A DNA stretch of 64,000 nt from Eurosta solidaginis. Taxonomy: Eukaryota; Arthropoda; Insecta; Diptera; Tephritidae. Below the pieces are notes generated by a model. It worked only from the letters and a program-made list of their open reading frames with translations. It had not been told where the DNA came from and did not search any database. The stretch is from positions 181,197,596-181,261,595 of the forward strand of contig NC_090321.1 in the NCBI RefSeq assembly GCF_040869045.1, read 5' to 3'. This document shows, piece after piece, positions 21,640 to 32,862 of this stretch (its first letter is position 1; each line of letters begins with the position of its first letter). The position numbers were made by a program, and so were the translations under genes.

Positions 21640-21800
21640 TAGCAGATTTTTGCTAGAAGGTTCCATCGGAACCTTACAATGACCTACAGCTGAATCGGTT
21701 GGGAATGGTGGACACACACCCTTTTCGGTCATAATGGAGTATAGTGTAGAGTTAAAATGGAGAGTACATTTCAGGTGCAACTGAGTATAATCCATACCGA
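21640..21800 (-). repeat. diverged copy of MITE family M
   Basis: Shares AGCTGAATCGGTTG, TGGACACACAC and the CAACTGAGTATAATCC-AAATTTAG order with 22215-22385 and 55730-55860, but is strongly diverged and lacks recognisable ends. Confidence 0.5.
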
Positions 21801-21867
21801 AATTTAGCAGTACTAATGTTATAGATAAAGTTACACACGCAGTCTATAAAAGGTTTAAGTGCATTAA

Positions 21868-22212
21868 TTTGGCTTCGCAGCTATCTCGAAAATAGACCTC
21901 AGCTAGTTTTATTCAAAATGAATCTCTCTGAGGTGATAGAAGTAAATTGTGGTGTTCCTCAGGGCAGATATTTGGGCCCATTACTTTTTAGCCACTTCAA
22001 AAATTACTTATCTAACGTTATTTCGCATTCCCGTGCTATAATGTATGCAGATGATGTAAAATAATGCTGCACATATTTGCTTTTAATTATGGTGTACAGT
22101 AAATCTATTAGTTTTTAATTTCTGCAAGTGTAAGCAAATGTCATTTCACAGAGTCAACCCAGTTTTAAAATATTTAGTAAGTGATCTAGGCATTCTTTTT
22201 GATGAGAAACCG
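21868..22212 (+). pseudogene. non-LTR reverse transcriptase scrap
   Basis: The readable peptide includes WLRSYLENR, CGVPQGRYLGPLLF and YADDVK (catalytic box), followed after decay by VSDLGILFDEK, the usual order in LINE RT. A stop sits just after ADDVK, and sequence between the two parts is lost. It is flanked by MITE M copies. Confidence 0.75.
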
Positions 22213-22390
22213 AAAAGAGCAGGCACAAACCTCTGGTGGCCATAGTGTATAACATATAGGTGAATCGGTTGCGATGAATAGTGGACACACACCATTTGTA
22301 GAGGCGATACATAGAATTAGTGTAGAGGTGAAACATAGACACATATTTCAGTTACATCTGAGTATAATGCGTATTGAAATTTAAGCGGTA
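22213..22390. repeat. copy of MITE family M
   Basis: GGCCATAGTGTATAACATAT, GGTGAATCGGTTGCGATGAA, TAGTGTAGAGGTGAAACATA and TTCAGTTACATCTGAGTATA appear in the same order as in the complete copy at 55558-55964. Terminal repeats are not preserved. Confidence 0.7.
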
Positions 22391-22865
22391 GTCATTGGTG
22401 CCGTTTTTCGTATCGCTGTAGTCGTATCCCTAACATAATCAGCTGTTTATCGTTACGACGGCAAACCAAAAACCAATTGGTTGGCTACGATACGGTTACG
22501 ATCTTAGCGGCTGTTACGGTCTGCTGTTATGGTCTACGGTTACGGTTGACTTGGGAGCGTGTTCGCGCGAACACACCTAGTGACTGGTGATGGGGTGAAA
22601 GTTGCGATACAAAAGTATCGAAAACAAGAAAAAGGCAGATCTGCGATCACTAGCAGAAAATTGCCATGAGTTTCCGGCCGCAAGTAAAACGAAGAAGACG
22701 TGGAAAAGATTTGGAAAAAGAAAAGCAAAAGGATAGCACGTTTTTCCGGCCGGGAAAAAGCAAGAGTTGGCTTTTCTTTTGCGCAGTTAATCGGAAAATT
22801 TTATAAACCAAAAAGGTTTATTGTAAAATTATTCATTTAAGGCTGTTATACAAACGAGAAGATTT

Positions 22866-23702
22866 GTGATTTGCTTCAGCCTAAATTTTGGCGGCCTTGC
22901 GGATATACAAAAGGATCGTATAACATCTATTAACACAACTTCAACAGCAAAGGCGTCAAGCACAGCTCCTGCTTCATTAACATTATTGCTTACATCAACT
23001 GCACATCCCCAACTATATTCAACTCATCGCAAAACACCCTCGTTGTGCTGTGCACATATTCAAGCGAGTATTGTTGAAGAGCCAAAAGACTGCAATGAGG
23101 AATCGCAGGCCGATTCCTTTACCCAACTACTAAAAGAACAAACAGGGGAATGCTTAGAAACTAGGAAGAGTCGATAGCGCAAAGTACCGACACAGTCCAT
23201 TCCGACAAACCTGGTTTCTACTCGTCTATTTTGGGTGGTAATAAACCTTACGACGGTTGTGTTGTGGTGAAACAAGCTCCAATTATAGAATATCCAGTTG
23301 AAGTAGGTCGGCGTTTCACAGTCAAACCTAGTGAGGAAAGTTCTAGTGATTCCGATTCGGATTCGGACGGCACTAAACTAATTGGTGATGAGAACCCTTG
23401 TTATCCGAAGATAAACCCCTTTCTCTACGTTTACGAAGTACACTACCACCTTTGGAAAAGCGTCCGACACCACCTCCGCCTCCAGGGCCAGCAGTACGCT
23501 GCAGCGTAATACAAGGAATGCCAAAATTACCAAGTCATCCAGATCGCAAAGGTCAGCACGAAGTTTTACCGCCACCAGGTTCACTCGATTACCTCGGACC
23601 AGAGCGTAACAACCACCAACAGTACCAACCCAAGCCCAAGACCGCGCGCCATAACCGACAACAGCGACACCTTCACCAGCAACAACAACATCACCAGTAA
23701 CC
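22866..23702 (+). pseudogene. broken coding region of an unrecognised host protein
   Basis: Consecutive open stretches in changing frames form one plausible protein. The first is Ser/Thr-rich, then IVEEPKDCNEESQADSFTQL, a frame change near 23155, then KPYDGCVVVKQAP, EVGRRFTVKPSEE and an acidic DSDSDSDG run. A second frame change near 23400 leads to DKPLSLRLRSTLPPLEKRP, a PPPPPGPAV run, and a Gln/His-rich end with a TAA at 23698-23700. Codon use looks coding and there is no transposon motif. I do not recognise it. With two frameshifts it is probably a decayed fragment, unless sequencing errors are involved. Confidence 0.4.
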
Positions 23703-24139
23703 ACACCGGCAGAGACCCATGGTACGTACTCTGGCGGCTATGTAAGTACCAGCAAAGTATAAACTTAGATGTAAATAGTGAAAAGAAAATTCTGAGCAGT
23801 ACTTGGAGAGTTTTATACAGCCCGGTTAACCCATTTAAGAAGGGTCGATTTTTTCGTCAAATTTTATTATTGAATACTTGAAATTGTTAGCTTTACAACA
23901 AAGGGCATACATTTTTTTTTATCATTTTAATAATACATTTTGCCGCTTTAAAATGTTTGTAGTTAGCTCTATAAATTTTATTCATAATAAGCCGTCTTTA
24001 TCACGTGAAACGTTTTAGCGATCCATTTTTGGAGCTCAGCCACAAATTGTTAGAAAAAAAATTTGCGACCGCAGCCATTGGTCGATTATGCACGAACTGG
24101 CTAAAAGATTAAAACTTTCTTTTCTTATATCATACAAAT

Positions 24140-24192
<53 letters not shown>

Positions 24193-24910
24193 GAATCACT
24201 ATTGCTAGCAATATCGTTCGAACAACCAGAAGAAAATAATATACGTGCGTATAATACATAGCGCTATCACAATTTCATCTTTATTGCTTTTATAACAAAT
24301 TTTCTTAGTACATATTACATATTAGTGTCATACTATGCGCATTATACCAAATTGATATTTTGTTAAACTCAAAAATAAGTTCTACTACAACAACATAATA
24401 ATTTTGTAAGAGAGCCCCAATTATCGGAATTTGTATCCCAACTTTATAGCCCTAAAATATGTTTTATGAAGGGAAAACAGAAAAGGGGTACTCGACCAAA
24501 TTCATACGTTGTATGTAGTATATTTACTGTACATAATTACATTTAATTACATTTTTTTTCGCACAAAGCGTTTATAACGATTGTCAAAAAAATAAAAAAA
24601 GGGGAGACCTAAATATATGTATAACTTGAAGTATTACGAGCAAAAGTAAGAGGAAAGAAAACAAGCCCCCCCCCCCCCCCCCCCCCCAACAGAACAAACT
24701 TAGCCAGACTTAAGTATTCGTATTAGATTTCGTTTTCGATTTCGGCCCAATAAAGTGTGAACTGTTGGATCATTTTTTTTCCTCTCACTCTATACACTAC
24801 ACACACTTACCTACATTTTCATAGTGTGAATAACAATTCGTAGTTCAACAATGCTGTAGCCCTGGTTAAGAAACCTGCACTACCGCATTTTTTTTTGTAG
24901 CATACATACG
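23703..24910. other. AT-rich spacer with (AT)n and poly-C tracts
   Basis: No gene is recognised. It holds an AT dinucleotide run (about 24143-24186) and a 22-base C homopolymer (24666-24687). Both are prone to assembly and sequencing error. Confidence 0.7.
24666..24687. repeat. 22-base poly-C homopolymer
   Basis: Twenty-two consecutive C in an otherwise AT-rich setting. Confidence 0.95.
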
Positions 24911-24914
24911 TTAA

Positions 24915-25560
24915 TAGAAATGAATTATAAATAAATAAGTATTTAAAATGGGAATGCTGGCGTCGCCATTTATTTAGAAGACACTTAGGGAACCAGGTAA
25001 GGGGCCACCGAAATTTTAGGTGCGTCGGTGGCCATGGATTTTGAGGGTGGGATATGCACCGGGCGTCGCAACAACACCCGCGGCGCCCCCAAGTTATATT
25101 CGGCCCTTTTCTTTTTATTTTAATTTTCAGCTTTTTTTTACAAATTTATTTTTCAGCAGTTTTTTTTTGAATTTTGATTTTAGAGTTAGTAACCGGCCAT
25201 GTCCGGTTCGGGAAATTTTTTTTGCGTCAATTTCTTTTCTTCGTTTTTTTTTTGAAATTTTGAATGTTAACGGTCTGTCCGTGACATCCGGTTCGGCCGG
25301 ATGTCGTTTTAATTTTGAAGTTATAAGCGTTTTGAGTCGGTCTCTGCGCTTCTGTCAGTTTATTTTAAATTTGACAGCTTTTAGTTTTGATAGGCATGAT
25401 ATGATTTTTTTCTGATTATGGCGCAGGAACAGTAAGGTTGGCAAGGACCCGCCCCAGCCGACAATGACTAGCCACTGTGCACCACCACATCATGCCGACC
25501 GCCTTCCTTACTGCTTCCCGTAGAAAATGCGAAACCATAACACGGCACCAATAATCGATT
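24915..25560 (+). repeat. left arm of a ~3-kb inverted repeat
   Basis: Contains GGTAAGGGGCCACCGAAATT, GGGTGGGATATGCACCGGGC and GACATCCGGTTCGGCCGGAT, and the reverse complement lies at 27250-27895 in matching order. Sequence just outside the GGTAAGGGGCC word (TTAGAAG.CACTTAGGG, GGGAATGCTG) is also mirrored, so the arm is longer than that motif boundary. Arms differ by scattered changes and indels. Confidence 0.8.
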
Positions 25561-25754
25561 GCATTGATTACCACAAGGTTGGTCGAATCAGCTGTTATAA
25601 AATTACCGATACGGTTGCCGATAAAGCACCAATGTCTCCAGCTTGCGCAGCAATTTCATAAGAATAGATAAAGTTTACAGCTTAGCCGTCCATATAAAGT
25701 TTAAGCGTAAACGTCTATAGATGTAAGAAAAAAACACAGCTATTATTTATATGG

Positions 25755-27106
25755 ACTGCTAAGCGTCAAACTTTAAATACATCTCTGAAATTTCTGCGCA
25801 TAAAATTAGTACTACTAAATTTCAATACGCATTATAGTCAGATGTAACTGAAATACCCTGCAAAAATTGTTGGATTACGTGTTCCATTTTCTTCATGTTG
25901 GAGTACTCTAACAATACTCCTTTGCAATGCGTTTGCGGACCACCATCAGCCGATCATTGCTCGTTTTTTAACGACAGTGATCACGACACGATGGCGATCG
26001 AACAGAGTTGCCAAAAGTAAAATATTGCATGCAAATAACTAATAATAAAATTTTACTTTGGCAACTCTGAAAAAATGCAACAGCACACTGGTTTTATGTA
26101 TACATATTATATTAGTTTATTTATTCACGTATGCGTATGCGTATTATATTAGTTTCTTTATTCACGCAAATGCTAAATAACATAAGAATATTCGTAGTAT
26201 AAAATATAAAAGTTGTATAATGAAGAGGGGCACATTTACTTTCATTTTAAATTAAATTCTCTTCGATAATTCTTTCCGACACAATTCCTCTTTGGTACTT
26301 TGGCATATGATCCTCTGTGGGTGCTCCATGGAGTACTACAGTGATAGTACTTTGGAAAGTACTCTCACGTATGTACTCTATGGAATACTCACAAACAAAG
26401 CGAGAGTGGGATCACCTACTCCTCTCCTAGGACATCGCAATGTTAATTGGAGCACATTTTTTGTATGAATACAGATTAGATTTGGAGCAGTCCTATACTC
26501 CCAAAGGAGTATTCCTTACAATATTTATAGAGTACTCGCGTTTTTTGAAGGGTATGTGTCTATTGCCATCATCCGGTGGCAAAATCCTGAGCCAGATAAA
26601 TAATTTTGCATGTAAATGCAACAACAACGATTTGAGCCAAATAAATCCAGATAGAAGTCTGGTTCAATTTGTGAGCCAGATAATTTGTTAATTACTTCTT
26701 TTTAGTTTGGCAACGCTGCCTTTAATAAACCTACTTTTTCAAAAATGGATGTCGCTGCTTAGCCTCTCGCCGTATGAGTTAAATGAAAAACAGCAGCGGC
26801 ATCTGCCTATCACATTTCGCGTGTGCGAAAATTTCACGACATCTGCTTCTAAAATCTCTCAATGATCCAGAGTATTCCCGTGAGGATTGAGCGTGAGCCG
26901 GAGCTGTAAAACTCACTGAAAGGCGGCAGATATGTTATACACTATGGCCATCAGAGGGTTGTGTCTCCGCTTTTCGGTACACCCTGTGCTGTAGCTAGTT
27001 ATTGAACCACTAGATGGGTCTTCTAAGCATTATCTAAGCGAGGATAAGCGTTTTTTTACGCGCAAATGTAGACGTGTACGCGTGTAAAAAAAACACGGCT
27101 AATATG
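25755..27106 (-). repeat. interrupted copy of MITE family M
   Basis: Pieces at 25755-25855, 26553-26561 and 26925-27106 line up with the complete element at 55558-55964, in the opposite orientation. It ends at CGTGTAAAAAAAACACGGC. It is split by the 25856-26552 element, and unexplained sequence (26562-26924) separates the last two pieces. Confidence 0.65.
25856..26552. mobile_element. CCCTGCAAAAA-type TIR element (copy D), TA target duplication
   Basis: The left end reads CCCTGCAAAAATTG and the right end, inverted, CCCTTCAAAAAACG. TA flanks both sides (25854-25855, 26553-26554). The target is known from other MITE M copies (GAAATATGTGTCT) and is rejoined exactly when the element is removed. 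The 697-bp interior has no ORF but many copies of an AGTACTC/GAGTACT word (e.g. 25904, 26329, 26348, 26530), probably subterminal transposase sites. Shares its end motif with copies A, B and C. Confidence 0.7.
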
Positions 27107-27249
27107 TAGTATGTAAGTGTATAAAAAGACACCTGGCGGACGTAGTGACAATGGCGATGACGGATTGTATCTGCTGTGTCTCTTCGCGTTTTTGAAACTC
27201 AGGTGTTTTCCTCTGTCAAATGTCCAAAACAATCGATTCATTTTTCGAT

Positions 27250-27895
27250 ATCGAGGGATCATCTGTTATGGTATCGCATTTGTGATGGAAGCAGTAAGGA
27301 AGGTGGTCGGCATGATGTTGTGGTGCACAGTGGCTAGTCATTGTCGCCTGGGGCATGTCCTTGCCAACCTTACTGTTCCTGCGCCATAAACAGAAAAAAA
27401 TGGTCATATCATGCCTATCAAAACTAACAGCTGTCAAATTCAAAAAACTGACAGAAGCGCAGAGCCGACTCAAAGCGCTTGAAATTCAAATTAAAACGAC
27501 ATCCGGTCGAACCGGATGCCACGGGCAGACCGTTAACATTCATAATTTAAAAACTCAAAAAAACGAAGAAAAAAAAATGACGCAAAAAAAATTACCGAAC
27601 CGGAGATGACCGGTTACTAACAGTTAAAATCAAACTAAAAAAAAAAACTGCTGAACAATAAAATAAAAAAGCTGAAAAGGAAAAAGAAAAAAATAACAAA
27701 AAAGGCCGAATATATTTAGGGGGCGCCGCGGGTGTTGTTGCGACGCCCGGTGCTATTCCCACCCTCAAAATCCCTGGCCACCGACGCACCTAAAATTTCG
27801 GTGGCCCCTTACCTGTATGCCCTAAGTTCCTTCTAAGTCAATAAAGGAAGTCAGCATTCCCATATTCAATTACAATTTATTTATTCATGGCGATT
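27250..27895 (-). repeat. right arm of the ~3-kb inverted repeat
   Basis: Reverse-complement counterpart of 24915-25560. It ends CGGTGGCCCCTTACCTG followed by mirrored CCTAAGTTCC..CTAAGTC and CAGCATTCCCAT. See the left arm. Confidence 0.8.
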
Positions 27896-28576
27896 ACGAT
27901 TAGTTTACAAAAATTTAATGGTAGCACATTGTAGGTATGTGGTAGGATATAACTTTAAATATTATAATTTGGTTGCCTTGTATTCGGCACTAATACGTAG
28001 TTAAGTTATTTAGGGGTTTTTGTTTGCTTTATAGTATGTAAATGCAGGTGTTGCAAAAAAAAAACGCTATAGAGTTAAATTAATTATAAGCTAATAAAGT
28101 CGTTTCGCATCCTTTTGAATTTAGTCTATATGCATGTATACTAGACTAAGTGTTAAATCTTGTCTTTGTAGTGACTAACCGGTATAACTCAATGCTAAAC
28201 CAAGTTTAATTTTGTGTGTTTGTTCCATATCATTTTCAATTGATACTTTGTAGTATTGTTTTGCGAACGGGTAATTAATTTAATTCCAATATATTTATAG
28301 TAAGCGGAATAGCTATTCTCACTACGACTATGTACATAGGGTATAAGGTGAGAGAAGAACTAATTCAACCGTTCACCCTTTATCGACTATAAATTGAAAA
28401 TGAAACCTTTGGTTTTTCCTAAACCGTAAAAATGGTTAAGCGTGGTAATACAACATGATAACTTACAAGACTATTGCATATTAACTTTTATTATTTAAGG
28501 CGTGAGGATACGCGGGGATAAGCTAAGCTTGCTCTGTTGCTTGTTTTCTTTTTGTTCGTGCTATTTCCAATCATAC
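27896..28576. other. non-coding stretch before Gypsy-1
   Basis: AT-rich, with no recognised motif. It leads into the ATAT target duplication of Gypsy-1 at 28577-28580. Confidence 0.5.
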
Positions 28577-28580
28577 ATAT

Positions 28581-29257
28581 TGTAACGAATTTGCTTGTAA
28601 ATCCTCTTATTTGCAATCCTCTGCTAAGCTCGAATCACTAAACTGTTGAATAAATAATTCCAATTTGTAATAATGCAAAATGGCCTTTATTAAAGTACTT
28701 CACAATAACAAACTGTGCAACGAATATTTTGCTTAATAACCACACTGATTGATAGCTCAATGAAACTCTACTATTCAAAATAACACTGCTATTGCTCGCT
28801 AGATATCGTCTTAATCAAACTGCTTGACAACTCAAATCAAACTGAATTACTTCTTACTCGCTTGCCCCGCTTTTATAGTTTACGCTGCATACTTCTAGGC
28901 TCTTCGATTTCCAGAACTTACTAGTTGCTTCGGGTACAAAATCGCCAGCCACAACTACGTGCACAAATTATTGCTCTCTCTTGTGACAACTCAGATAAGA
29001 TATATGCACGTGTTTGTGCATTGCCGCTCCGCTGCTTATTTATTCGTTTATGTAGATACATAAAGATTGAATTATTGATGTGAATGTTTGTAGTTTGCGC
29101 ACATAGGCATATAAGTAAATGCATCTGTGTGTGACATCTCTCTGGGCTGCCTTATATATGTGTATACTTGATTTAATTATTAACGTAAATACTGCTTGGC
29201 ATGGCCTTAGCATCGCCTTAGTGATGGGATAATTTAGTGATGCTAATATCCGTGACA
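28581..29257 (-). repeat. Gypsy-1 3' LTR
   Basis: 677 bp with TG...CA ends, nearly identical to the 5' LTR but lacking about 28 bases present there near 34820 (CGTATACGTACATATGTGTA region). It is followed inward by the polypurine tract. Confidence 0.92.
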
Positions 29258-29268
29258 CTGCCCTCCAC

Positions 29269-32200
29269 CTAAGTCTGATCGTCCCGATCAGACAAATCTC
29301 TCGATCTAAACGTTGCTAGCCTTTCCAAATGGACCACCTTCATTTTGGTTCGTGGTTTACCGATGGTTTGTATGCGGTACACTACATCGTTGATCCGTTT
29401 TACAACTTTGTATGGGCCTTCCCAATTACACTGCAATTTCGGGGACAAACCTTTTTTACGTTGTGGGTTGTATAACAGCACCAAATCTCCTTCCTGAAAA
29501 CCTTCTGAATTAATTGCTTTATCATATCTGGCTTTCATCTTGTCACTCATAATCTTTGTTCGTTGCCTTATCAGATCATGTATTTCTCTTAGCTCTTCTT
29601 CCAAATCACTAGTGGATTTCCTGACATTTCTCTCCGCATTGGCATCTATCCCAAACTTCAAATCAGCTGGCAGTCTAAGGTCATTGCAAAAAATTACTTT
29701 TGCAGGGGTTTGGCCCGTTGTCTCATGCACTGCTGATCGGTAAGCCATCAAGAATAATGGTATGCGGGTATCCCATTCTTTATGGTACTTGTCCACTACT
29801 TTCCTTAAGTGCTCCTCCAATGTTCTATTGAATCGTTCTACCATACCATCGGATTGAGGATGCAATGCAGTTGTCCGTGTTTTTCGAATGCCCAATGACT
29901 TACACATTTCCTGGAACACAGCTGATTCGAAATTCCTGCCTTGGTCAGAATGTAACTCCATTGGTACACCATACCTTGCAACCCAATTGTTTATAAAAAC
30001 TTCTGCTACCGTTTCCGCTTCTTGATTTGGGATTGGGTATACCTCTGGCCATTTGCTGAAATAATCCATAACTACCAATACATATTTGTTTCCGCCGTTG
30101 CTAGTAGGAAATGGACCGGCGACATCCATAGCGATCCTTTCAATTGGCGCACCTGAGTTATATTGCTTCATCTGGCCATGACTTCGTGTTCTGGGCCCTT
30201 TCGCTCTGCTGCAAACCTCGCAGTTCGCAATCCACTCAGTGACCGACTGACGGCAACCAACCCAATAGAATCTCTGTTTAATCTTCTCGAGCGTCTTCGT
30301 GATTCCAAGATGACCTCCGCTTGGACCATTATGCAGCTCGCTGAGCACATCAGGAATCCTCTTTCTGGGAACAACTATCAGTTTATTCTTGTATTTACCA
30401 TCCTCACTCTCCCATACTCGATGAAGGCAACCGGATATCAATTCCAAACTGTTCCACTGTGCCCAATATGACTTCGCAATGGGACTCTCTGCTGACATCT
30501 CTTCTCTGTTTGGTCTTTCATTTCGTTCGAGCCCTTGCATAACACGTGACAGATCTGCATCTTCTAGCTGGCACTTTCTTAGCTGTTCCTTGTCCCATTC
30601 ATCTGTACATGTTATAGTCATTAGCCGGACATCTATAATGTCTTCTTTAGCCTCGGCTTTTGAACAGTGCTTGCATTCCAAACTACATGGTCTTCGTGAC
30701 ATTGCATCGGCATTTCCATGGGTACTACCTTTTCGATGCTCAATGGAAAAGTCATAGCTTTGTAGTCGCTCGATCCACCGTGCCAATTGTCTTTCTGGAT
30801 TACGGAACTGCAGTAGCCATTTTAAAGCTGCGTGATCTGTCCTGACACGGAATCGCTGGCCGTAGAGGTATTTGTGAAAATGTTTAACGCACTCTACCAA
30901 TGCCAACAGCTCTCTCCGCGTAACGCAGTAGTTCCTCTCTGGTTTTCCAATCGAACGGCTGTAATATGCAACTACCTTCTCCTGTCCATCGACCAGTTGT
31001 GATAAAACGCCTCCTATAGCATATCCACTCGCATTTGTATCTAGAATAAATGTTGCTCCTGGAATCGGATATGCTAACATTGGGGCAGTGCACAAACGCT
31101 CCTTCAATGTTTGGAAAGCCACTTCTTGCTCCTTCCATTCAAAAGCTTTATTTTTTCTTGTAAGCTCATGGAGGCTATGGGCTACGCTGGAAAAATTTTG
31201 CACAAATCGGCGGTAATATGTGCACAGCCCAAGGAAACTTCTTAATTCATGTAGGTTCTGTGGTCTTGGCCAATCCTTTACAGCCTCTATCTTTTCGTTC
31301 GCAGTGCAGATGCCCTCTGTCGTTACCTTGTGACCCAAATAATTTACCTCCTTTTTAAACAGCGCACACTTTTTGGGACTTAACTTCAGACCAGCGCCAG
31401 CTATTCTTTGGAAAACTTCCTCCAAGTTCTTAAGATGTTCATCGAAATTCTTTCCCAATACGATGATGTCGTCCAGGTACACCAAGCATGTTTTCCAATG
31501 TAGTCCTTTCAATACCTGATCCATGAGTCTCTCGAAAGTAGCTGGTGCATTACATAGTCCAAAGGGCATTACTGTAAATTACCAAAGACCATCTCCGACG
31601 CGGAAGGCTGTTTTCTCTTTGTCTTCCTCATTTACCTCCACTTGCCAGTAGCCGCTTTTCAAGTCCAGTGTGAAAAAAGCATTTCGTACCAGAGAGCGAG
31701 TCCAGAGTGTCGTCAATTCTTGGCAATGGGTAGCTATCCTTTTTCGTAACGTCATTCAACTTCCGGTAGTCCACGCAAAACCTCATTTTTCCATCCTTCT
31801 TCTTTACAAGTACTACCGGTGAGCTCCAGGGACTAGCTGATGGTTCGATGACGCCGCTGTCGCTCATTTCTTGTATAATTTGACTCACAACTTGCCGCTT
31901 CGCCAGTGGAACACTACGTGGAGCTTGACGGATCGGCCTCGCATCTCCAGTGTCAATTTGATGTTTCACAACGTTGGTGCGGCCTGGTTTAGAACCATCC
32001 TGGTCAAATATGTTCGCGTACTTTAGGAGCAGTTGTTTTGCCTTACTCTGATATGCTTCCTCTAGCCCCTGCGTCCATGCCGTGATGTCATTTGAAATAT
32101 TAGTATTACTAGCTGAAACGTGTTCCTGGAGCTGTTCACAGTTAATAACTACTTCAGCCTCTTGGCATCTTCCCAAAATAGCTCCTTTAGTCAGTTTGAG

Positions 32201-32755
32201 TGGTGAATTGAACTCATTGAGTACTCTTACTGGAACACGTCCATCTTGTTTTGTCATAGCCAGGGTTTTTCCTACAAGTATGTTCAGTGCTGATTTGTTT
32301 GCTGCTTCGACAACCCACAATTTGTTTGTCCCACTATCTCCATCAACCTTTGCCCAGATGACTGCTTCGGATTTTGGTGGTATTCGCTGACTCTCTTCCA
32401 CCAGCACTCGTTTACTGCTGTAGCCTCTCTCGTAGCCGAAATTAAGTGGTACATCCATGTTCTTATATCGCATCGTCTTGCTTTGCATGTCGATCTTGAT
32501 GCCCTGGTCGATTAAGAAGTCCACTCCAATTATGATTTCATCAACAATCTCTGCCACTATAAAATTGTGTACTACCGTGACGTTCCCAATTGCGACTTCA
32601 CATGATACTTCTCCTAGAACCGTGCTGTCTTCTCCAGTGGCTGTACGCAAACTTGCTCCATGCAATGGTGTTATCTTCTTGTTGACTAAATCCGCTCGAA
32701 TGATGGAATGAGATGCACCCGTATCTACAGTCAGTAAACGTTCCTTTCCATCCAC
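29269..32755 (-). pseudogene. Gypsy-1 pol (PR-RT-RNaseH-IN), two lesions
   Basis: Part 1 (32755-31628) has the aspartic protease motif DTGAS at residues 11-15 and the RT fingers ([20 protein letters not shown]). Part 2 (31569-29269, 766 aa) has MPFGLCNAPATFERL and the catalytic YLDD (31-34), RNase H (FILDTNASGYAIGGVLS), an integrase HHCC finger (LHNGPSGGHLG...CEVCSRAKGP), the DDE core (MDVAGPF, LHSDQGRNFES, QSDGMVERFNRTLEE), and a C-terminal domain ending in DRDDQT. Between the parts, a frameshift after SLSGTK and a TAA just before the MPFGLCN motif, where Gypsy-2 has a Gln codon, break the frame. Otherwise the reading is clean. Confidence 0.9.
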
Positions 32756-32862
32756 ATGTCCTCCGACAGTAAGATTGTTTGACCTTCTTCCAATTTGTGA
32801 GATAGAGATTATGGGGCATTCAATTGAGGGAGCAAGCTGTCGCCCCTTGCGGCTGACTCGCT

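Noticed and set aside
24998..25430. Coding potential in the inverted-repeat arms
   Set aside because: Phe/Lys-rich translations come from T- or A-runs and are not shared in frame between the two arms.
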